Source of the DNA: Bradyrhizobium sp. CCH5-F6
GTDB taxonomy: Bacteria; Pseudomonadota; Alphaproteobacteria; Rhizobiales; Xanthobacteraceae
Length of the DNA: 48,877 nucleotides
NCBI RefSeq assembly: GCF_001556045.1
Contig: NZ_LSIC01000064.1
Coordinates: 1-48,877, forward strand
Direction of reading: 5' to 3'
Below the pieces are notes generated by a model, which did not search any database, was not told the origin of the DNA, and was given only the letters and a program-made list of their open reading frames with translations. Position numbers and translations under genes: made by a program. Positions 44,290-48,877 of the stretch are shown here, one piece after another (the first letter of the stretch is position 1; each line of letters starts with the position of its first letter).

Positions 44290-44395
44290 CCCCGCCGCCG
44301 ACCACCCGTAGAGCAACCTGACCAAGTGCATGAAACTCTCGTGGAAGGCGCTTGGTCAGGTTGCGGAAGACGGAGGAAGTGCTGTGGCGGCGGGG
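44290..44395. other. Candidate oriT: nested inverted repeats
   Basis: An inner perfect 14-bp inverted repeat (GCAACCTGACCAAG 44313-44326 / CTTGGTCAGGTTGC 44351-44364, 24-nt loop) sits inside an outer 10-bp pair (CCCCGCCGCC 44290-44299 / GGCGGCGGGG 44386-44395). This lies directly upstream of the mobilization genes and has the size and place expected of a transfer origin. The nick site cannot be located by eye. It could instead be a strong regulatory hairpin. Confidence 0.6.
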
Positions 44396-44408
44396 TTTTT
44401 GCGCGAAA

Positions 44409-44433
44409 GGGTGCCCAGCCGAGCTGGGCACCC
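44409..44433 (-). terminator. Strong hairpin downstream of the LysM gene
   Basis: GGGTGCCCAGC / GCTGGGCACCC form a perfect 11-bp stem with a 3-nt loop, 11 nt after the LysM gene stop on the minus strand. Only a short T-rich stretch (CCTTTC) follows, so it may be a weak intrinsic terminator or part of the transfer-origin structure next to it. Confidence 0.5.
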
Positions 44434-44444
44434 TAGTGGGTGGG

Positions 44445-44777
44445 TCAGCGAGGAGCCCTCATGGCATCGCTGATACGGATTTCATCGCCCGCGTGAACGA
44501 CGTCGCTCCGGATGTGAGGGTTCCCCTCCCTCAGAAGCCTCTCGTCGGTGTGGGTCGTCTTCGCGAGTTCGGCAAGGGTCGTTTCCGCCGTAACGCGGCT
44601 CCAGCAACCTTCCGGCAGGCACTCGAAAAACGTCCGCTGATCGACCTTGACTAGCAGCGCCGTCGACTCCCGCGCAGCGAACAGAAGCAGGACGACGCAG
44701 AGCAGGCTCAGAGCCACCAGGCTGCGAGATACCCACTGGAACGTACGCAGGGTCTTTTCCAGCAACTCAGCACTCAT
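44445..44777 (-). CDS. Membrane-anchored LysM-like protein
   Basis: This 110-aa protein has one N-terminal transmembrane helix (SRSLVALSLLCVVLLLFAA, ~17-35) and a C-terminal LysM-like domain (TTLAELAKTTHTDERLLREG, then NPHIRSDVVHAGDEIRI). This is the topology of a periplasmic peptidoglycan-binding module; two Cys residues (CLPEGCW) lie between. Its start overlaps the preceding small gene by 11 nt. In a mobilizable element it could help with local cell-wall passage or entry-exclusion; no closer assignment is possible. Confidence 0.68.
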   Translation of the reverse strand: MSAELLEKTLRTFQWVSRSLVALSLLCVVLLLFAARESTALLVKVDQRTFFECLPEGCWSRVTAETTLAELAKTTHTDERLLREGNPHIRSDVVHAGDEIRISDAMRAPR

Positions 44778-44985
44778 AGCCGTGCGCCCCCAACAGGCTG
44801 AACATCGCTTGGGCCTCCCAGCTGCCCGGCCGCTCGACCATGAGAGCGACGTCCTCGAGCAGCATGTGCACGAGGGCCGCCATGGTGAGGGGGCCGTTCG
44901 TGCAGTCTTTCCGACCCTCGATAGTGGCGAGAAAGATCTCGACCTGGGCCGCGATTTCGGGATCGATATCGAGTTTGATCTTCAT
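44767..44985 (-). CDS. Small putative ribbon-helix-helix regulator (72 aa)
   Basis: This short protein begins with a beta-strand-like stretch (MKIKLDIDPEIAAQVEIF) and continues with two helices (TMAALVHMLLEDVALMVERP), a layout compatible with ribbon-helix-helix DNA-binding proteins, though no decisive signature is seen. ATG 44985 has GAGG about 8 nt upstream; longer in-frame sequence upstream covers a repeat-rich regulatory stretch and is rejected. Palindromic CTTCCGGAAG repeats lie just upstream of its promoter-proximal end and may be its operator. It overlaps the LysM gene by 11 nt. Confidence 0.6.
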   Translation of the reverse strand: MKIKLDIDPEIAAQVEIFLATIEGRKDCTNGPLTMAALVHMLLEDVALMVERPGSWEAQAMFSLLGAHGYEC

Positions 44986-46313
44986 TGGTTTGCCTCTTTG
45001 GTACCCGTCGCCTCCGGTAGCTGCCCGCTTCCGGAAGTCCTTCCGGAAGCTTCCAAGCTTCCGCAGCACGAAGGAAATGATGTGAGCTTGGAGAAGAGAC
45101 GGGCCCGGTGCCGGCGAACACGTCCCCGCGCTGTGGCGCGATCCAAGTGGACGCGAGCAACAACTGCCCGGGTCCAAACGAGATTGGGAGAAAGATGGCG
45201 GCCGTCACTTCGGCCACCCTTCCGCGCGTTATCGGGTCCGGGACCCCGCAGCAGGCCAGGCTCCGTCGTCGTGTTACGACTTTGGCGCGTACGCACCGGG
45301 TACGCGCTTGTGTCCCAGGCATCTGGGGGAGCTCGGTGTCAAAGATGCTCGCCTCGCGCAAAAAGTCAAGGAAGTGCTGCCAAGTCGCTCCTGCCTCAGC
45401 CGCCATTTGGTTAACTCCCGTTAACATGGCACTCGCTTTAACGGACATTGAGGTCGTGCTCGGCTGTAGGGGGCGGCCAGCTCTGCGGCCGCGTGCGCTG
45501 TGTGCGACGGCGCTGGTGGCTCGCCTACAAGGGCGCCAAGGATCAGAGCGGTCTTGGTCGCTTGAGCTGGACGGCCTGCAAACAGGATCCAAACGACGAG
45601 CTCATTCCGCTTCTCAACCCCGAACGCGATGGATTGCCCGGTGAGATGCTAGGGCTCACCTGGGATCAGGACCGTCTGCCCCTTCGAGCACCGCTCGTCT
45701 TTTCGGCTCTTCCTTGGCATCGTCGTGCTCGCCCGCAAGGGACGCTGCGCTCTACGCCCTTGCGCGCTGCGCGCGCCGGAGCCGGCGGGTCGCCTGCGAC
45801 GGCGGCTCCGGGGATCAGACTTCGTTACCGAACGCGAACGCAACATTCACGGAAATGGCCCACGGTCTTTCAATAGTGCCAGCGCAATGGGCCGACGGCT
45901 CGCTCAAACGCGCTCATATGATAGCATCCGCTGCTCCGCTTGGGTCGTGAAGGCGCCTGCGCGGCCGCGTTTTCTCTCTCCCAGGGGTTTGGTCGTTACG
46001 GCTTAGGCGAAGGCCACGAACTCGATAGAGTTGGTGTTTCAACCGAGTAGAACTCGCCTTCGCCGAGGTTGGAAGAAGGCGGCCGTAGGAGCGCGGCGTT
46101 AGCGAACGCCAAATGCGGGAACGCGGGACCGACTACCTCCGATTCCGTCAAGGCCGCCATTCCGAGTCCGGAATCTGCCTGGCCGCGCGCGCGGTGCAGT
46201 AGGACGCGCGGCTCGCTATCGCAGCGACGTAGACGCAACATGTCGTTGCATGGAAACGCGGCGAGCCTGGTTGGAGGATTGGATATGACCCAAAAGCAAA
46301 TGGTTATGGGTCG
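44986..46313. other. Region without a confident gene between regulator and integrase
   Basis: About 1.3 kb of GC-rich sequence with several overlapping open frames and none convincing. A minus-strand frame beginning near 45403 (MAAEAGATWQHFLDFLREAS, with GGGAG upstream) looks protein-like for ~40 residues, but then runs through the operator repeats and two real genes, so it is not called as a gene. An inverted repeat (CCGGAGCCG 45776-45784 / CGGCTCCGG 45803-45811) is present. Confidence 0.4.
45028..45062. promoter_or_regulatory. Tandem palindromic operator-like repeats
   Basis: Two perfect CTTCCGGAAG palindromes at 45028-45037 and 45040-45049 repeat with a 12-bp period. They are followed by a related CTTCCAAGCTTCCG sequence. 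They lie about 40-75 nt upstream of the putative RHH regulator start, as expected for an autoregulatory operator or iterons. Confidence 0.55.
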
Positions 46314-48257
46314 CTATTGATACTGTTCAGCCCGCTTTGCAAGAACCGCTTGCAGCCTGTCGTCCCTCGTACGTTTGTCGATCTTCCACGCCTCTACTAA
46401 CCGCAACTCCCCGCGCTCGGCCTTTCGCTTTGCCCGGAGCAATATCTTGGCGAGACGCCAGATCGTCCTGTTCGTCAGCTGTTGGACGATCTTGGCCTGT
46501 TGCTCGCTGATCACCTTGGGACCGTAGCCATCTGAAACGTTACCCTTGGTCGAGTGGCCAAAGATCACCTTACGGGACCGTTCGCTCAAGCCTTGAACAT
46601 CGTCGATCATGCCTTTGAAGGCGTGGCGCGCCGAGTAGTTTGAGAGTCCTGGCCGGTGGATCTTCAGCTTCTTGAGGCCATAGGTACACGCCTTCGTCAG
46701 GACGTGGCTCCACATGATCTGCTCAGTCTTGGGCCGCACATACACCTTCCAATCCGGGAAGAGCCACTGCTCGTACGCCTGGTCTTCGATAGCCGTGAGT
46801 TGCTCTTCCGAGAGGTGATCCCGGCCACCAGCCTCTTTAATCTTTGCCTGCCGGTAGGCGCTCACGATCGCATCGCGATATTCGACGATCCCGAGCTTGA
46901 GCAGCAGCCGATGGATCGCAATCCATCGGTAGGCCGATTTCGTCTTGCCTCGCGTTCCACCGGGCTGAGGATCGAACCGCTGCTTTTCCGTCTCGTCAGG
47001 CGCAAACGGGGCATACCGGAAATGCGGCTCACCACGGAAATCCAGGATGTCGCGGCACCGCAGCTGCGCGATCTCGCTCGGACGCATGCCGGCGAGCAAT
47101 TCGATTAGATTGGCCCAGTAAAAGTATCCTTGGACGTGCTGAGGTCCGGAGATCCAGCAATGAGCGACGCTCTCGCAGCCCGTGAACGGTGGCGCGCCGA
47201 AGAAAGTGAGGACCTCTTCTTCATTATAAGCATCCCGCTCTGCTGCGGGGCGGTTGAGCTTGGTGCCGAATTCAAAGGAAGGGACCGGACCATAGGCGAA
47301 CCAGTGCTCGACCGCGAACTTCCAGAATGCATTCAAGGCCGGCGCATACTTTCCATCCAGGGTCGTTTGACTGACGCGCTTGAGCTGGACGATTTTTCCA
47401 TCGCGCTCGCGCACCCAGCCGTGCTCGCGGGCCGCAGACCAACGAAAGTATAGGGAGCGCTCGTCTTGTCCAAATCCCTTCGGATGCGGAATCTCGGCAA
47501 CTTCTTTGGTGATCGTCAGGAGGTGATCCCCGTTGATGTCCAACATCACGGGATCATTCAGCAGGTTGATCACGAAAGTGACGATTGGAGCGACCTCACT
47601 CTCGACGCGACCATCGAAGCCCTGGGCCCTCTGGGCGGTCACAAACCGGGTCAGCACCTCCGACATCTTGAGCGGGACATACTTGGTGGATTGCACTGGG
47701 ACCGGCCGGGCCGGCGCGAGCGGCACTTCAACACCAAAAGTGCGGATCGCCACATCAAGCGGAGGTTGCACTAGCGGCTGGCTGGCAAGCGCATACTCCA
47801 GGCGCTTGCGCTCCAACTGTCCTCCGACGGATTTGCTCTTTTCGAGAGCGTTGGACGCACGGCTGTTCTCACGGACAAGCGCCACGAAGTGCTCGTCCCA
47901 GCCGGGCACGATATCGTTGGGCTTGAGGTTCAGGGAGCGCACGGCGTATTGGGCGCAGAACGCCGTCGACTGAAATGCACGTCGCTCGACAAAGTCGGCT
48001 TCGTCTCGAACGGGCTCGACCGCCAATGCCTGCAGCCGCGGCCACAGCGCCTGCAACACCTCCTTCGGATCTTCGGCAGCCTTGACGTTCATCATCCAGC
48101 TCGCAATTCGGGCGGCCCGGCGAACGGCGACCCTCTGGTCGGATGTCCGCAGGCTTATCCGAAACGCTGACTTGGATCCCGCCGCCAGGCAAGCCGGCAG
48201 GCGCGCTCTAAACAGGTATCTGCCGTCCCGGCGGGAAACGTAGGCGTGGCGAGCCAT
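46314..48257 (-). CDS. Large tyrosine integrase of the island
   Basis: This ~647-aa site-specific recombinase starts MARHAYVSRRDGRYLFRARL, the N-terminal type found in DUF6538-containing integrases. The catalytic domain has the first Arg in LLAGMRPSEIAQLR (~391), the second Arg-His in YSARHAFKG (~540, where the usual H of H-x-x-R is Tyr), GHSTKGN, and the nucleophile Tyr in SDGYGP (~576). It lies beside the tRNA-Met end with its 5' end toward attR, the standard layout for tRNA-targeting islands, and most likely mediates insertion and excision between the 20-bp repeats. A GTG at 48287 is an alternative start; ATG 48257 matches the family N-terminus better. Confidence 0.93.
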   Translation of the reverse strand: MARHAYVSRRDGRYLFRARLPACLAAGSKSAFRISLRTSDQRVAVRRAARIASWMMNVKAAEDPKEVLQALWPRLQALAVEPVRDEADFVERRAFQSTAFCAQYAVRSLNLKPNDIVPGWDEHFVALVRENSRASNALEKSKSVGGQLERKRLEYALASQPLVQPPLDVAIRTFGVEVPLAPARPVPVQSTKYVPLKMSEVLTRFVTAQRAQGFDGRVESEVAPIVTFVINLLNDPVMLDINGDHLLTITKEVAEIPHPKGFGQDERSLYFRWSAAREHGWVRERDGKIVQLKRVSQTTLDGKYAPALNAFWKFAVEHWFAYGPVPSFEFGTKLNRPAAERDAYNEEEVLTFFGAPPFTGCESVAHCWISGPQHVQGYFYWANLIELLAGMRPSEIAQLRCRDILDFRGEPHFRYAPFAPDETEKQRFDPQPGGTRGKTKSAYRWIAIHRLLLKLGIVEYRDAIVSAYRQAKIKEAGGRDHLSEEQLTAIEDQAYEQWLFPDWKVYVRPKTEQIMWSHVLTKACTYGLKKLKIHRPGLSNYSARHAFKGMIDDVQGLSERSRKVIFGHSTKGNVSDGYGPKVISEQQAKIVQQLTNRTIWRLAKILLRAKRKAERGELRLVEAWKIDKRTRDDRLQAVLAKRAEQYQ

Positions 48258-48346
48258 CTTCAAGACCGTGTCCAATGTGGGGGACACAGGTCACGCCGCC
48301 GCGACGGAATGTGGCCAATTTAATTGAAATCACTGGAGAATTTCAG

Positions 48347-48367
48347 GCATTGGTAGCTACCCAATGC
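48347..48367. repeat. Palindrome next to attR sharing core-arm sequence
   Basis: GCATTGG / CCAATGC (7-bp arms, 7-nt spacer) contains TTGGTAG and CTACC, the same sequence as the inverted arms around attL. It directly abuts attR and is a likely extra integrase or excisionase binding site. Confidence 0.5.
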
Positions 48368-48368
48368 A

Positions 48369-48388
48369 TGGTAGCGGGGGAGGGACTC
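48369..48388. repeat. attR, 3' end of tRNA-Met
   Basis: The 20-bp sequence identical to 7041-7060 forms the CCA, acceptor strand and part of the T-arm of tRNA-Met (minus strand), so insertion preserved the tRNA gene. Confidence 0.9.
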
Positions 48389-48445
48389 GAACCCCCGACC
48401 CCAGGATTATGATTCCCGTGCTCTAACCAGCTGAGCTACCCCGCC
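48369..48445 (-). tRNA. tRNA-Met (anticodon CAT)
   Basis: A 77-nt cloverleaf on the minus strand has acceptor GGCGGGG/CCCCGCT with encoded CCA, D-arm GCTC-AGCTGGTTA-GAGC, anticodon stem CGGGA/TCCTG with loop ATCATAA (CAT), and the T-loop GTTCGAGTCC region. The start pair and anticodon stem suggest elongator Met; tRNA-Ile2 (lysidine-modified CAT) is a possible alternative. Its 3' end is the island insertion site. Confidence 0.95.
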
Positions 48446-48491
48446 ACAGGGATCGCGGCGGCGACGAAGGCCGATCTCGCGAACGCGCGGC

Positions 48492-48520
48492 ATATAAAGA
48501 AGGGGGCGGCGGGAAGTCAA
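48492..48520 (-). promoter_or_regulatory. Promoter of tRNA-Met
   Basis: On the minus strand, TTGACT (48520-48515) and TTATAT (48497-48492) are separated by 17 nt, a near-consensus sigma-70 promoter about 47 nt upstream of the tRNA 5' end. Confidence 0.75.
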
Positions 48521-48592
48521 GCAAAGCTGACCGCCTTTTTCCGCGGTCACCGAGGCTAGGTCGGCCCAAGCGTCTTGCCTTTTCAATGAGTT

Positions 48593-48626
48593 CGTCGTGT
48601 CCGGGCTTGTCCCGGGCATGACGACG
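48593..48626. repeat. REP-like palindrome typical of Bradyrhizobium-type genomes
   Basis: CGTCGTGTCCGGG-cttgt-CCCGGG...GACGACG is a long imperfect palindrome just downstream of the partial gene at the right edge. Many similar dispersed elements occur between genes in Bradyrhizobium relatives; that link is from general knowledge, not a search. Confidence 0.7.
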
Positions 48627-48644
48627 TTTCGGGTGAGGAACGAC

Positions 48645-48877
48645 CTATTTCGGCCTGACCGTGGGATCGCCGCCGGGGCTGCCGGGCGGCGGGATCACGG
48701 GGGTGTTGCTGCCGGTGTCGGGGGCCGGGGCGTGCATCTCGGGATCGACGCCGGAGGGCGGGCAGAGCACGCCGTCGGATTTCGCCAGCCTGTCGCCGAG
48801 CGGTTCCCGGGACTGGCCGATGGTGGTGCCGTCCGCCTGACGGCCCGGGCGGTCCTGCGGCGCGCAATTGGTCGCGT
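48645..48877 (-). CDS. Small Pro-rich protein, C-terminal part
   Basis: A minus-strand reading frame is open to the window edge and ends with TAG at 48647-48645; the start lies outside. The visible ~76 residues (NCAPQDRPGRQADGTTIGQS, then LAKSDGVLCPPSGVDPEMH and a Pro/Gly-rich tail ending TVRPK) read like a small secreted or lipoprotein-type protein seen beside tRNA genes in Bradyrhizobium relatives. Function is unknown. A longer open frame in another register over this stretch is rejected as Arg-rich shadow. Confidence 0.75.
   Translation of the reverse strand, partial: ATNCAPQDRPGRQADGTTIGQSREPLGDRLAKSDGVLCPPSGVDPEMHAPAPDTGSNTPVIPPPGSPGGDPTVRPK

Larger units (their letters stand above)
7041..48388. 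mobile_element. Genomic island integrated in tRNA-Met
   Basis: The ~41.3 kb segment is bounded by an exact 20-bp direct repeat (7041-7060 and 48369-48388) that equals the 3' end of tRNA-Met. A tyrosine integrase gene lies beside the tRNA, mobilization genes follow, and cargo content (phosphonate biosynthesis, defence, toxin-antitoxin) is accessory. Base composition inside is visibly less GC-rich than the left flank. The exact cross-over point within the repeat cannot be told. A degenerate third att copy at 22692 suggests that the island is composite. Confidence 0.9.

Noticed and set aside
44774..45592. Long minus-strand frame across the regulator and LysM genes
   Set aside because: It overlaps two better-supported genes in other frames and the palindromic operator; only its first ~40 residues look protein-like.
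45776..45811. 9-bp inverted repeat as a second transfer origin or terminator
   Set aside because: No T-run follows and no mobilization gene adjoins it; kept only as a note in the region entry.
48583..48867. Arg/Pro-rich minus-strand frame at the right edge
   Set aside because: Shadow of the partial gene ending at 48645, whose frame gives a coherent protein sequence.
1..48877. CRISPR arrays, insertion sequences and rRNA genes
   Set aside because: No regularly spaced repeats, no intact transposase and no rRNA sequence were found on reading.

Overview
The window is bacterial DNA from an alphaproteobacterium, most likely a relative of Bradyrhizobium/Nitrobacteraceae. The basis is the GC-rich flanks, the REP-like palindrome and small Pro-rich protein at the right edge, and an elongator tRNA-Met. 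It consists of a short chromosomal flank on each side and a ~41 kb genomic island (about 7041-48388) inserted at the 3' end of tRNA-Met(CAT). The 20-bp 3' end of the tRNA (TGGTAGCGGGGGAGGGACTC) is repeated exactly at 7041-7060 and 48369-48388, and a large tyrosine integrase lies next to the tRNA. A degenerate third copy at 22692-22714 suggests two elements inserted in tandem.

Left flank (1-7040): a minus-strand catabolic/transport operon (DadA-like FAD oxidoreductase, HyuA, HyuB, TctC-type binding protein). Its four genes overlap by 4 nt at every junction, and it is divergent from a LysR regulator. A T-N11-A dyad in the shared promoter is a candidate operator.

Element 1 (7061-~22690, visibly lower GC): a biosynthetic island. 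Its core is a phosphonate pathway with the gene logic of early fosfomycin biosynthesis. It has a cytidylyltransferase-PEP mutase fusion (Fom1-like), phosphonopyruvate decarboxylase (Fom2-like), an iron-type alcohol dehydrogenase (FomC-like) and a B12 radical SAM enzyme (Fom3-like). A PhyH-type dioxygenase is present, and no HppE epoxidase is seen. A CDP-alcohol phosphotransferase with two altered motif residues, a 75-aa helical protein, a second radical SAM/SPASM enzyme, a class III aminotransferase and a GT2 accompany it. The core is bracketed by paralogous accessory genes: two tectonin-like propeller proteins and two members of an unrecognised small family (called VRIRG here). One VRIRG gene is paired with an NlpC/P60-like protein and the other with the radical SAM/aminotransferase pair. 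An LRR protein is also present.

Element 2 (~22690-48388): a defence and mobilization module. It contains a PIN-like/DUF433-type toxin-antitoxin pair and a large divergent locus. The locus holds a RecD-like helicase-nuclease, a Type ISP-like N6-adenine methyltransferase, a PLD-SNF2 helicase, an AIPR/DGQHR-like protein, an unknown protein and a second SNF2 helicase. A mobilization segment follows: TraD/TraG-like coupling ATPase, replication-relaxation protein, a nested inverted repeat that is a good oriT candidate, a LysM membrane protein and a putative RHH regulator with palindromic operator repeats. The integrase comes last. No conjugation pore genes are seen, so the element would be mobilizable rather than self-transmissible.

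Right flank (48389-48877): tRNA-Met with a clear promoter, a REP-like palindrome, and the 3' part of a small Pro-rich protein gene.
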